Shown: in pieces, positions 51,187 to 59,669 of the stretch
How positions within the stretch are numbered: the first letter of the stretch is position 1
Layout of the letters: every line of letters begins with the position of its first letter
Source of the DNA: Cellulomonas sp. PhB150
Lineage (GTDB): Bacteria > Actinomycetota > Actinomycetes > Actinomycetales > Cellulomonadaceae
Reading direction: 5' to 3'
Length of the DNA stretch: 64,000 nucleotides
Assembly (NCBI RefSeq): GCF_003755175.1
Contig: NZ_RKHX01000001.1
Span: 434,001 to 498,000, forward strand
Notes under the pieces: model-generated
Databases searched by the model: none
Told to the model about the DNA's origin: nothing
Seen by the model: the letters and a program-made list of their open reading frames with translations, nothing else
Program-made: the position numbers and the translations under genes

Positions 51187-52236
51187 TCAGCCGAGCAGGG
51201 CCGAGCCGTCCGCGGCGAGCGAGCCCAGGCGGGACAGCGCGCGGTAGTACTTCTTGCGGTAGCCGCCGGCCAGCATCTCGGCCGAGAACAGCTCGCGCTC
51301 CCCCGCGCCGCCCAGCAGCACGGGCACGTCGCGGTCGTAGAGGCGGTCCACGAGCACGACGAGGCGCAGGGCCACGTCCTGCGTCGGCACGGCGTGCACG
51401 CCGGTCAGCCCGACGAGCCCGACGCCGTCCAGCAGGGCGCCGTACCGGCTCGGGTGGACCGTGGCGAGGTGGTCGAGGAGGGCGGAGAAGTCGTCGAGCG
51501 TCGCGTCCGGGCGGGTCGCCGTCGCCGCGACCACGACGTCCTCGGGCAGCCCGTCGGCGTCGGTGACGAGCGAGCGGTGCCGGTAGTCCTCGCCGTCCAC
51601 GCGCAGGACCTCGAACCGCGACGCGAGCGCCTGGATCTCACGGAGGAAGTCGTCGGCCGCGAACCGCCCCTCGCCCAGCGAGCCCGGCAGCGTGTTCGAC
51701 GTGGCCGCGAGGGCGACGCCGCGGTCGGCGAGCTCGCGCAGCAGGCGCGACATGAGGACCGTGTCGCCCGGGTCGTCCAGCTCGAACTCGTCGATGCAGA
51801 CGAGCCTGCGGGTGGCCAGTGCCTCGACGGTCGGCAGGAAGCCGAGCGCGCCGACGAGGTTGGTGTACTCGACGAACGTGCCGTACGCGGCGTCGCCCAC
51901 GGCGTGCGCGAGCGACGTGAGCAGGTGGGTCTTGCCGACGCCGAACCCGCCGTCGAGGTAGACCGCCACCGGCTCGGCACGACGGCGGAACAGCCCCTTG
52001 CCGCCGCCCGCGATCTGGTCCGCGGCCTTGCGCAGCCGGGCGACCGAGGCCGCCTGCGTCGGGAAGCCGGCGTCGGGGACGTAGGAGTCGAACGAGGCGT
52101 CGGCGAAGTGCCGCGGGGGGACGAGCTCGGCCAGGAGACGCTCCGTCGGCACGGACGGGCGGCGGCCGACGAGGGCGCCCTGGCGTACCGGTCCGGCAGC
52201 GGGGTCCGCGGCCAGGGGCTCGCGCGTGGAAGTCAC
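51187..52236 (-). CDS. zapE: ZapE/AFG1-like ATPase
   Basis: The 349-aa P-loop ATPase has Walker A DGGFGVGKTHLLTSL (about 104-118), Walker B LVCIDEFELDDP and sensor ATSNTLPG. The AFG1/ZapE family assists cell division in proteobacteria and mitochondrial quality control in eukaryotes; in actinobacteria its role is not settled. GTG 52236 is favoured because homology begins just after it; an in-frame ATG at 52356 would add 40 dissimilar residues. It converges with treZ, 17 bp apart. Confidence 0.86.
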   Translation of the reverse strand: MTSTREPLAADPAAGPVRQGALVGRRPSVPTERLLAELVPPRHFADASFDSYVPDAGFPTQAASVARLRKAADQIAGGGKGLFRRRAEPVAVYLDGGFGVGKTHLLTSLAHAVGDAAYGTFVEYTNLVGALGFLPTVEALATRRLVCIDEFELDDPGDTVLMSRLLRELADRGVALAATSNTLPGSLGEGRFAADDFLREIQALASRFEVLRVDGEDYRHRSLVTDADGLPEDVVVAATATRPDATLDDFSALLDHLATVHPSRYGALLDGVGLVGLTGVHAVPTQDVALRLVVLVDRLYDRDVPVLLGGAGERELFSAEMLAGGYRKKYYRALSRLGSLAADGSALLG

Positions 52237-52458
52237 GATCGACCAGCCTACGTCGGCGCACCGGGCACCCCGGGGCCGTGCGAGCGAGGTCACATCGCAC
52301 GACCGTCGGTCGGCCCCGCACACCTGCGGGACCGAAGTCCACATGTCGACCAGCACGTCTCACGATACGGAAGCATGTTCGCCCGTTCGCGCGACGCATG
52401 ACACTCTCGTCCGGTGATCTCGTCGGGGTTCGTCACCGCGCGTCGGCACTGTTGTGCC
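52237..52458. other. Intergenic region between zapE and the sulfate operon leader
   Basis: This 222-bp stretch carries divergent promoter functions. It holds a small GC hairpin (CCGCA/TGCGG near 52317) and a few short ATG ORFs without ribosome sites, such as one at 52398 that runs in a non-coding frame. I see no gene in it. Confidence 0.5.
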
Positions 52459-52518
52459 ATGACCGCCGCCCCCGCCATGACGAGCATGCAGATGTGCTGC
52501 TGTCCGCGGAGCAACTGA
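52447..52518 (+). CDS. Leaderless Cys-Cys-Cys leader ORF of the sulfate assimilation operon
   Basis: ATG 52459 opens a 19-codon ORF, MTAAPAMTSMQMCCCPRSN, ending TGA at 52518. The three tandem Cys codons (TGC TGC TGT) are at 52495-52503. There is no ribosome site, but CACTGT (52447-52452, included in the span) lies exactly 6 nt before the ATG, the same layout as the other leaderless genes here. It ends 113 nt before sirA. A GC hairpin at 52566-52586 lies between. Tandem-Cys upstream ORFs that attenuate sulfur genes are established in mycobacteria; function here is inferred. Confidence 0.68.
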   Translation, partial: HCCAMTAAPAMTSMQMCCCPRSN

Positions 52519-52565
52519 CCTCGCCCCGTCCCCCCACCCCGGGTGCGCGGTCTGTGCCCGATGCA

Positions 52566-52586
52566 AGCCCCCCATCGCCGGGGGCT
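52566..52586 (+). promoter_or_regulatory. Candidate attenuator hairpin ahead of sirA
   Basis: AGCCCCC (52566-52572) pairs with GGGGGCT (52580-52586), with a 7-nt loop. TGCA copies flank it on both sides (52562-52565 and 52590-52593) and can extend the stem over a bulge. It lies 48 nt after the Cys leader stop and 45 nt before sirA. Confidence 0.5.
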
Positions 52587-52630
52587 GGGTGCAGCCGCAC
52601 GTCCACGAACCACCTCGGAGGTAGCGCCAC

Positions 52631-54289
52631 ATGGCGCAGACCCGGATCGCCCCACCCGCCGCCCGCAACGAGGGCCAGTGGGCCTTCGACCAGCGCGAGG
52701 CCCTCAACGGCAACGAGCAGTTCAAGCAGGACGACGACGGCCTCAACGTGCGCGCCCGCATCGAGGAGGTCTACTCCCGCGAGGGCTTCGCCTCGATCGC
52801 GCCCGAGGACCTGCGCGGCCGGATGCGCTGGTGGGGGCTGTACACGCAGCGCAAGCCCGGCATCGACGGCGGCAAGACCGCCACGCTCGAGCCGCACGAG
52901 CTGGACGACGAGTACTTCATGCTCCGCGTCCGCTGCGACGGCGGCGCCCTGAGCCTCGAGCAGCTGCGCGTCATCGCGGACATCTCCCGCGAGTTCGGCC
53001 GGGACACGGCCGACATCACGGACCGGCAGAACATCCAGCTGCACTGGATCCGCATCGAGGACGTGCCCGAGATCTGGCGCCGGCTGGAGGCCGTCGGCCT
53101 GTCCACGCAGGAGGCCTGCGGCGACACCCCGCGTGTCGTGCTCGGCTCCCCCGTGGCCGGCGTCGCGGCCGACGAGATCATCGACGGCACGCCCGCCGTG
53201 CGGCACATCGTCGACAACTTCATCGGCGACCCGCGGTTCTCCAACCTGCCGCGCAAGTTCAAGACCGCGATCAGCGGCTCGCCGCACCACGACGTCGCGC
53301 ACGAGATCAACGACGTCGCGTTCGTCGGCGTCGTGCACCCCGAGCTCGGACCCGGCTTCGACCTGTGGGTCGGCGGCGGTCTGTCCACCAACCCCAAGCT
53401 GGGCGTGCGCCTGGGCGCGTTCGTCACGCTCGAGCAGATCCCCGACGTGTGGGTCGGCGTGGTCGGCATCTTCCGCGACTACGGCTACCGACGGCTGCGG
53501 ACCCGCGCGCGCCTGAAGTTCCTCGTCGCCGACTGGGGCCCCGAGCTGTTCCGGCAGGTGCTCGAGACCGAGTACCTCGGCTTCGCGCTGTCCGACGGCC
53601 CCGAGCCGCCCCCGCCTCCGACGGGCCGCCGCGACCACGTGGGCGTCCACCCGCAGGCCGACGGCCAGTTCTACGTGGGCGTCGCACCGACCGTCGGGCG
53701 CATCTCCGGCCCGATGCTCACGGACCTCGCCGACCTGATGGCCGCCGCCGGGTCCGACCGGCTGCGCCTGACCGTCGAGCAGAAGCTCGTCGTGCTCGAC
53801 GTGGCCGCCGACGCGGTGGACCCGCTCGTCGAGGGGCTCGAGGACCTCGGGCTCGCCGTCCGCGCGGCCTCCACGTTCCGCCGCGGCACGATGGCCTGCA
53901 CCGGCATCGAGTTCTGCAAGCTGGCGATCGTCGAGACCAAGGCACGCGCGACCCACCTGATCGGTGAGCTCGAGAACCGCCTGCCGACCTTCGACCAGCC
54001 GATCACGATCAACCTCAACGGCTGCCCCAACTCCTGCGCGCGCATCCAGACCGCCGACATCGGCCTCAAGGGTGCGCTCGCCGGTGGCGAGGACGGCTAC
54101 CAGGTGCACCTCGGCGGCGGGCTCGGGCTGACGAGCGGCCTCGGGAAGACCCTGCGCGGTCTGCGCGTTCCTGCCGAGGAGCTGCCCGACTACATCGAGC
54201 GCGTCACGCGCCGGTTCGACGAGCAGCGCACCGAGGGCGAGCTGTTCGCCCAGTGGACGCAGCGCGCGGCTGAGGAGGACCTGCGATGA
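52631..54289 (+). CDS. sirA: Ferredoxin-dependent sulfite reductase
   Basis: This siroheme/4Fe-4S enzyme reduces sulfite to sulfide with six electrons. The 552-aa product has the two-repeat nitrite/sulfite reductase fold. The cluster and siroheme Cys are in TMACTGIEFCKLAI and LNGCPNSCARIQ. Siroheme phosphate-binding Arg/Lys regions (FGRDTADITDRQNIQLHW, PRKFKTAISGS) are present. It resembles mycobacterial SirA, and the adjacent APS-reduction genes favour sulfite over nitrite. GGAGG precedes the ATG. Its stop overlaps a small zinc-ribbon gene (ATGA). Confidence 0.94.
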   Translation: MAQTRIAPPAARNEGQWAFDQREALNGNEQFKQDDDGLNVRARIEEVYSREGFASIAPEDLRGRMRWWGLYTQRKPGIDGGKTATLEPHELDDEYFMLRVRCDGGALSLEQLRVIADISREFGRDTADITDRQNIQLHWIRIEDVPEIWRRLEAVGLSTQEACGDTPRVVLGSPVAGVAADEIIDGTPAVRHIVDNFIGDPRFSNLPRKFKTAISGSPHHDVAHEINDVAFVGVVHPELGPGFDLWVGGGLSTNPKLGVRLGAFVTLEQIPDVWVGVVGIFRDYGYRRLRTRARLKFLVADWGPELFRQVLETEYLGFALSDGPEPPPPPTGRRDHVGVHPQADGQFYVGVAPTVGRISGPMLTDLADLMAAAGSDRLRLTVEQKLVVLDVAADAVDPLVEGLEDLGLAVRAASTFRRGTMACTGIEFCKLAIVETKARATHLIGELENRLPTFDQPITINLNGCPNSCARIQTADIGLKGALAGGEDGYQVHLGGGLGLTSGLGKTLRGLRVPAEELPDYIERVTRRFDEQRTEGELFAQWTQRAAEEDLR

Positions 54290-54441
54290 GCGAGTCCGGC
54301 CAGCGCGCGGTGCCGTACTACTGCCCGTTCTGCGCCAGCGAGGACCTGTTCCCCGCGGGCGAGAAGCACGGCGAGTGGGAGTGCCGCTCGTGCACCCGGG
54401 TCTTCGGTCTGCGCTACGTGGGAACGAGGGGTACGTCATGA
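54286..54441 (+). CDS. 51-aa zinc-ribbon protein between sirA and cysH
   Basis: ATG 54286 overlaps the sirA stop (ATGA). Its TGA 54441 overlaps the cysH ATG at 54438, so it is locked in the operon by two 4-bp overlaps. The 51 residues contain two CxxC pairs, YYCPFCAS and WECRSCTRVFGL, which should bind one zinc. A small ORF of this kind sits between the sulfite and APS reductase genes in other actinobacteria (general recollection), often left unannotated or called an insertion-element protein. Possible roles are a sulfide or sulfite relay, or a regulator; none is shown. Confidence 0.85.
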   Translation: MSESGQRAVPYYCPFCASEDLFPAGEKHGEWECRSCTRVFGLRYVGTRGTS

Positions 54442-55148
54442 CGATCACCGCCACCGAGCTGGGCACCGCGGACCTGCGGACGCTCGCCGAGCAGGCCGGC
54501 CGCGACCTCGAGGGCGCGCACCCGGTCGAGATCCTCGCGTGGGCCGCGCGCACGTTCGGGTCCGACCTGGTGGTCGCGTCCTCGATGGGTGACGAGATCC
54601 TCGTGCACATGGCCGCCGAGGCCGCCCCGGGCATCGACGTGATCTTCCTCGACACGGGCTACCACTTCGCCGAGACGCTGGGGACGCGCGACTACTACGC
54701 GGACTTCACGAACATCTCGCTGCGCACCATCCTGCCGCTGACCACCGTCGCGCAGCAGGACGCCGAGCACGGTCCGCGGCTGCACGACCGCGACCCCAAC
54801 CTGTGCTGCGCGATGCGCAAGGTCGAGCCCCTCGAGCGCGGGCTCGCGCCGTACACGGCGTGGGTCACGGGCATGCGCCGCGAGGACGCCCCGACCCGGA
54901 CCGACATCACCGTCGTCGGCTGGGACGAGAAGCGCGGCAAGGTCAAGCTCAACCCGCTGGCCGCCTGGACGCAGGACGACGTCGACGCGTACGTCGAGGC
55001 CAACAACGTGGTCCTCAACCCGCTGCGCCAGGTCGGCTACGCGTCGATCGGGTGCGAGCCCTGCACCCGGGCGGTCGCGCCGGGCGAGGACGCGCGCTCC
55101 GGGCGCTGGTCGGGTACCTCCAAGACGGAATGCGGTCTGCACACATGA
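54438..55148 (+). CDS. cysH: Adenylyl-sulfate (APS) reductase
   Basis: The 236-aa product belongs to the PAPS/APS reductase family. The motifs LCCAMRKVEPL and IGCEPCTRAV supply the four Cys of a 4Fe-4S cluster, which marks the APS-using type, and the C-terminal KTECGLH holds the catalytic Cys. So sulfate is reduced at the APS level; no APS kinase is needed, and none is present. It is coupled on both sides (ATGA overlaps with the zinc-ribbon gene and cysD). Confidence 0.94.
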   Translation: MTITATELGTADLRTLAEQAGRDLEGAHPVEILAWAARTFGSDLVVASSMGDEILVHMAAEAAPGIDVIFLDTGYHFAETLGTRDYYADFTNISLRTILPLTTVAQQDAEHGPRLHDRDPNLCCAMRKVEPLERGLAPYTAWVTGMRREDAPTRTDITVVGWDEKRGKVKLNPLAAWTQDDVDAYVEANNVVLNPLRQVGYASIGCEPCTRAVAPGEDARSGRWSGTSKTECGLHT

Positions 55149-56053
55149 CGGCGATCACCACCACCCCGACCCAGCTGGACGTGCTGGAGTCCGAGGCCAT
55201 CCACGTGATGCGCGAGGTCGCCGGCGAGTTCGAGCGTCCCGGGCTGCTGTTCAGCGGCGGCAAGGACTCGATCGTCATGCTGCACCTGGCGCGCAAGGCC
55301 TTCTGGCCGGCGCCCGTGCCGTTCACGCTCATGCACGTCGACACGGGGCACAACTTCCCCGAGGTGATCGCCTACCGCGACGCCGTCGTCGAGCAGCACG
55401 GCCTGCGGCTCGTCGTCGCCTCCGTGCAGGACGCCATCGACGACGGCCGCGTCGCCGAGCGGGCCGACGGCTCGCGCAACCCGCTGCAGACCATCCCCCT
55501 GCTCGACGGCATCGCCTCCCACCGGTTCGACGCCGTGTTCGGCGGCGGCCGCCGCGACGAGGAGAAGGCGCGCGCCAAGGAGCGGATGTTCTCCCTGCGC
55601 GACGAGTTCGGCCAGTGGGACCCCCGCCGCCAGCGACCCGAGCTGTGGGACCTGTACAACGGGCGCCACAAGCTCGGCGAGCACGTGCGCGTGTTCCCGC
55701 TGAGCAACTGGACGGAGCTCGACGTCTGGCGCTACATCGAGCGCGAGGACATCCCGCTGCCGGACATCTACTACTCGCACGACCGCGAGGTCTTCCTGCG
55801 CGACGGCATGTGGCTCGCGCCGGGCGACTGGGGCGGCCCGCGCCCGACCGAGACGCTCGAGACCCGCACGGTCCGCTACCGGACCGTCGGCGACATGAGC
55901 TGCACGGGCGCCGTGGAGTCGATCGCGACGACCGTCGCCGACGTCATCGCCGAGGTCGGCGCCAGCCGCCTGACCGAGCGCGGCGCCACGCGCGCAGACG
56001 ACCGGGCCTCCGAGGCCGCCATGGAGGACCGCAAGCGTGAGGGCTACTTCTGA
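55145..56053 (+). CDS. cysD: Sulfate adenylyltransferase subunit 2
   Basis: This is the catalytic PP-loop subunit of ATP sulfurylase, making APS from sulfate and ATP. The 302-aa product has the PP-loop LLFSGGKDSIVMLHLA and VFGGGRRDEEKARAKER, and ends with the usual MEDRKREGYF. ATG 55145 overlaps the cysH stop and its stop overlaps cysN (TGATG). It works as a heterodimer with CysN. Confidence 0.96.
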   Translation: MTAITTTPTQLDVLESEAIHVMREVAGEFERPGLLFSGGKDSIVMLHLARKAFWPAPVPFTLMHVDTGHNFPEVIAYRDAVVEQHGLRLVVASVQDAIDDGRVAERADGSRNPLQTIPLLDGIASHRFDAVFGGGRRDEEKARAKERMFSLRDEFGQWDPRRQRPELWDLYNGRHKLGEHVRVFPLSNWTELDVWRYIEREDIPLPDIYYSHDREVFLRDGMWLAPGDWGGPRPTETLETRTVRYRTVGDMSCTGAVESIATTVADVIAEVGASRLTERGATRADDRASEAAMEDRKREGYF

Positions 56054-57453
56054 TGGGTGACCAACCGACGAACCACTCGCAGCGTGACCTGCTGCGCCTG
56101 GCCACCGCCGGCTCCGTCGACGACGGCAAGTCCACGCTGATCGGCCGGATGCTCTACGACACCAAGTCGGTGCTCGCCGACCAGCTCTCCGCCGTCGAGG
56201 CCGCCACCGCGGCGCGCGGCGGCGGTCAGGTCGACCTCGCGCTGCTCACCGACGGCCTGCGCGCCGAGCGCGAGCAGGGCATCACGATCGACGTCGCGTA
56301 CCGGTACTTCTCGACCGCCACGCGCGCCTTCGTCCTCGCCGACACCCCCGGGCACGTGCAGTACACGCGGAACATGGTCACGGGCGCCTCCACGGCCGAG
56401 CTCGCGATCGTGCTCGTCGACGCGCGCAAGGGCGTGCTCGAGCAGACCCGTCGGCACGCGACGATCACCGCGCTGCTGGGCGTCCCGCACGTGGTGCTCG
56501 CCGTGAACAAGATGGACCTCGTCGGCTTCGACCAGGCGGTGTTCGACGCCATCGCGTCCGACTTCACGCAGTACGCGGCGGGCCTCGGGCTGACCGACGT
56601 GGTCGCCGTGCCGCTGTCCGCGCTCGACGGCGACAACGTCGTCGACCGCTCGTCGCGCACACCCTGGTACACCGGGCCGACGCTGCTCGAGCACCTCGAG
56701 GCCGTCCCGGTGCTGCGCGACCCGCGCACCGAGGACTTCCGGTTCCCCGTGCAGGTGGTCATCCGGCCGCGCAACGCGGAGCACCCCGACTACCGCGGGT
56801 ACGCCGGCCGGATCGCGTCCGGCGTCGTCCGGGTGGGCGACGAGGTCACGGTGCTCCCGTCGGGCAAGTCGAGCACGGTCGTCGGGATCGACACGTTCGA
56901 CGGTCCGCTCGACGAGGCGCACGCACCGCTGTCGGTCACGCTCCGGCTCGCCGACGACGTGGACATCTCGCGCGGGGACCTGCTCGTGCCCGCCGGGTCC
57001 GACACGCTCGTCGGTCAGGACCTCGAGGGCACCGTGTGCTGGCTCGCAGAACGTCGCTCGGTGCTCGGCCAGCGTGTGCTGGTCCGCGTGGGCACCCGCA
57101 CCGTCCGCGCGCTGCTGCGCGAGGTCAACGCCCGGCTCGACGTCGAGAGCCTCACCGTCGAGCAGTGGCACGGCGTGGACACCCTGCACGCGGTCGATGC
57201 GACCGACACGTCCTCGGACGCGTCGCCGCAGGCGCTCGCGCTCAACGCGATCGGCCGGGTCAAGCTGCGACTGGCAGAGCCGGTCGCGCTCGACGAGTAC
57301 GCCTCGCACCGCCGCACGGGCGGCTTCCTCGTGGTCGATCCCGTGGACGGCTCCACGCTCGCCGCCGGCATGATCGGCGCGACCCTGCTCGACCGCCTCG
57401 TGGTCGATGCGCCCGCCGACGAGAACGACTGGTTGGCCGGGGCCGGCATATGA
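56053..57453 (+). CDS. cysN: Sulfate adenylyltransferase subunit 1 (GTPase)
   Basis: GTP hydrolysis by this EF-Tu-like subunit drives APS formation by CysD. The 466-aa product has GSVDDGKSTLIGRML (G1), DTPGHVQYTRNM (G3) and AVNKMDLVGF (G4). It ends after the beta-barrel domains with no APS-kinase (CysC) fusion, matching the APS-type CysH. It overlaps cysG by ATGA. Confidence 0.95.
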   Translation: MGDQPTNHSQRDLLRLATAGSVDDGKSTLIGRMLYDTKSVLADQLSAVEAATAARGGGQVDLALLTDGLRAEREQGITIDVAYRYFSTATRAFVLADTPGHVQYTRNMVTGASTAELAIVLVDARKGVLEQTRRHATITALLGVPHVVLAVNKMDLVGFDQAVFDAIASDFTQYAAGLGLTDVVAVPLSALDGDNVVDRSSRTPWYTGPTLLEHLEAVPVLRDPRTEDFRFPVQVVIRPRNAEHPDYRGYAGRIASGVVRVGDEVTVLPSGKSSTVVGIDTFDGPLDEAHAPLSVTLRLADDVDISRGDLLVPAGSDTLVGQDLEGTVCWLAERRSVLGQRVLVRVGTRTVRALLREVNARLDVESLTVEQWHGVDTLHAVDATDTSSDASPQALALNAIGRVKLRLAEPVALDEYASHRRTGGFLVVDPVDGSTLAAGMIGATLLDRLVVDAPADENDWLAGAGI

Positions 57454-58652
57454 CCGACCGGCACCCGCTCTGGCTCGACCTGGCCGGTCGGCTCGTCGTC
57501 GTGGTCGGCGGCGGGCCCGTCGCCGCGCGGCGGGCGGCGCGCCTGGTCGACGACGGAGCGCGGGTGCTGGTGGTCGCCCCGGCGATCTGCGAGGACCTGC
57601 GCGAGCTCGTCGACGATGGGCGCGCGAGCTGGGTGGCCCGCGACTACCTGACGACCGACCTCGACGGCGCGTGGCTCGTGCACACGGCGACCGGTGACCG
57701 GACGGTCGACGACGCGGTCGCGGCGGACGCCGAGCGCGCGCGCCTGTGGTGCGTGCGGGCCGACGACGCGTCGGCCTCGAGCGCCTGGACCCCGGCCGTG
57801 GCGCGCTCCGGCGACGTCGCCATCGCCGTGACGGCCGGCGGCGACCCGCGTCGCGCAGCCGCGCTGCGGTCCGCGATCGCCCTCCTGCTCGACACCGGCG
57901 CGCTGCCCGTGCGAAGGCACCGGGCGGGCACCGGGCACGTCACGCTCGTCGGCGGCGGTCCCGGCGACCCCGGGCTCATCACGACGCGCGGCCGGCGTGC
58001 CCTGGCCGAGGCGGACGTCGTGGTCGTCGACCGGCTCGCCCCGCGCGCGCTGCTCGCCGAGCTCGACCCGACCGTGGAGGTCATCGAGGCGGGCAAGTCG
58101 CCGCACGCGCACACGCTGACCCAGACGCAGATCAACGCCGTGCTGGTCGAGCGCGCCCAGGCGGGGCTGCGGGTCGTGCGGCTCAAGGGCGGGGACCCGT
58201 TCGTGCTCGGCCGCGGGGGCGAGGAGCTCGCCGCGTGCCTCGAGGCCGGCGTCACGGTCGAGGTCGTCCCCGGCGTGACCAGCGCGATCGCGGTGCCGGG
58301 CGCCGCCAGCATCCCCGTCACGCACCGCGGCGTGTCCCGCCAGGTGACCATCCTTTCCGCGCACGACGCCGCCCCGGACTGGGAGACGCTCGCGCGGCTC
58401 GACGGCACGCTCGTGCTGCTCATGGGGGTCGCGCAGCTCGCCGGCCACGCCGCCGCCCTGATCGAGAACGGCCGCGACCCCGGCACGCCCGTTGCGGTGG
58501 TCGAGAACGGCACGCTCCCGGGCCAGCGGACCACGCGGGGCACGCTCGCGACGATCGCCCAGGTCGCGCTCGCGCGCGGCGTCGGGAACCCCGCCGTGGT
58601 GGTCGTCGGCGACGTCGCGGCCCTCGCCGACGTGCTCGCGCCCGTCCGCTGA
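57450..58652 (+). CDS. cysG: Siroheme synthase (precorrin-2 dehydrogenase / uroporphyrinogen-III methyltransferase)
   Basis: The 400-aa fusion starts with the NAD-binding precorrin-2 dehydrogenase part (VVVVGGGPVAARRAARLV). From about residue 155 the SUMT methyltransferase follows (HVTLVGGGPGDPGLITTRG, VVRLKGGDPFVLGRGGEE, VPGVTSAIAVP, GISRQ-like GVSRQVT). It makes siroheme for SirA, which explains its place at the end of the operon. The N-terminal module is somewhat short, and whether it also inserts iron is unclear. Confidence 0.92.
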   Translation: MTDRHPLWLDLAGRLVVVVGGGPVAARRAARLVDDGARVLVVAPAICEDLRELVDDGRASWVARDYLTTDLDGAWLVHTATGDRTVDDAVAADAERARLWCVRADDASASSAWTPAVARSGDVAIAVTAGGDPRRAAALRSAIALLLDTGALPVRRHRAGTGHVTLVGGGPGDPGLITTRGRRALAEADVVVVDRLAPRALLAELDPTVEVIEAGKSPHAHTLTQTQINAVLVERAQAGLRVVRLKGGDPFVLGRGGEELAACLEAGVTVEVVPGVTSAIAVPGAASIPVTHRGVSRQVTILSAHDAAPDWETLARLDGTLVLLMGVAQLAGHAAALIENGRDPGTPVAVVENGTLPGQRTTRGTLATIAQVALARGVGNPAVVVVGDVAALADVLAPVR

Positions 58653-58706
58653 CGGCAGAACGCGACGTCTCCCGCGGGCACCCGGCCCGGGGTTAGCGTG
58701 GCGACC

Positions 58707-59069
58707 ATGACCTCGCACCTGACGGCCGTCCCGGCCACGCACGTCGAGCCGCTGCTGCGCCGCCTGGTCGGGGCGATCCTGCGCTCGCGCCGCGAGGAGC
58801 AGGGCCGGACGCTGCGCGACGTGGCGACCGACGCCCGCGTCTCGCTCGCCTACCTCTCCGAGGTCGAGCGCGGCCGCAAGGAGGCGTCCTCGGAGGTGCT
58901 CGTCGCGATCTGCCGGGCGCTGGGGATGCGGCTCGTGGACCTCGTCGGCGCCGCGCACGCGCAGCTGGCCGAGGCCGAGGGGCGCATCGTCGTCGACCTC
59001 ACCGCGGCTCCCGCGCCCCTCGTACGGGCCGAGCAGGCGGCGGGGACGGCCCTGCTGCTCGCCGCCTGA
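58707..59069 (+). CDS. clgR: ClgR-type helix-turn-helix regulator
   Basis: The 120-aa product has the ClgR-type [54 protein letters not shown], almost the family consensus. ClgR activates clp protease genes in actinobacteria, and clpP2-clpP1 lie directly downstream on the opposite strand. ATG 58707 is preferred: TAGCGT lies 7 nt upstream and there is no ribosome site, so it is probably leaderless (GTG 58698 overlaps that box). Its stop abuts the clpP2 stop with no base between. Confidence 0.88.
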   Translation: MTSHLTAVPATHVEPLLRRLVGAILRSRREEQGRTLRDVATDARVSLAYLSEVERGRKEASSEVLVAICRALGMRLVDLVGAAHAQLAEAEGRIVVDLTAAPAPLVRAEQAAGTALLLAA

Positions 59070-59669
59070 TCACGGCAGGCCCTTGAGCGTCGAGACCACC
59101 GCGTCCGCGAGGCCGTAGGCGACGGCCTGCTCCGCCGTGAGGATCAGGTCGCGGTCGGTGTCGTGGCGGAGCTTCTCGACGCTCTGGCCCGTGTGCCGGC
59201 TCAGCACCTGCTCGACCTGCTCGCGCAGGCGCAGGATCTCGCGCGCCTGGATCTCCAGGTCCGCGGCCGTGCCCTCGCCGCCGCCCGAGGGCTGGTGCAG
59301 CAGCACCCGGGAGTGCTCGAGCACGTGCCGGTTGCCGGGCGCGCCGGCCGCGAGCAGGACCGCGGCGGCCGACGCGGCCTGCCCCAGGCAGAAGGTCGCG
59401 ACAGGGGGCTTGATGTACTGGATCGTGTCGTAGACGGCCAGCAGCGCGGTGATCGAGCCGCCGGGCGAGTTGATGTAGAGGTGGATCGGCGACTCCTGGC
59501 TCTCGGAGGCCAGGTGCAGCAGCTGGGCGATCACCACGTTGGCCACGCCGTCGTCGATCTCGGTGCCCAGGAAGATGATCCGGTCGCCGAGCAGGCGCGA
59601 GTAGACGTCGGACGCCCGCTCGCCCTGCGGCCGCTGCTCGACGACGACGGGGATCGTGTAGCTGCTCAC
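59070..59669 (-). CDS. clpP2: ATP-dependent Clp protease proteolytic subunit 2
   Basis: The 199-aa serine protease has the triad Ser in [13 protein letters not shown], His in [11 protein letters not shown], and Asp in [24 protein letters not shown] 59669 overlaps the clpP1 stop (GTGA), so the two subunits are made together, as in mycobacteria where both are needed for the mixed ClpP1P2 tetradecamer. It ends flush against the convergent clgR. Confidence 0.94.
   Translation of the reverse strand: MSSYTIPVVVEQRPQGERASDVYSRLLGDRIIFLGTEIDDGVANVVIAQLLHLASESQESPIHLYINSPGGSITALLAVYDTIQYIKPPVATFCLGQAASAAAVLLAAGAPGNRHVLEHSRVLLHQPSGGGEGTAADLEIQAREILRLREQVEQVLSRHTGQSVEKLRHDTDRDLILTAEQAVAYGLADAVVSTLKGLP

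Noticed and set aside
52398..52560. An alternative leader ORF starting at ATG 52398
   Set aside because: It does not stop before sirA, overlaps the sirA start region in another frame, and has a single Cys. The Cys-Cys-Cys frame from 52459 is short, stops cleanly and has the -10 spacing.
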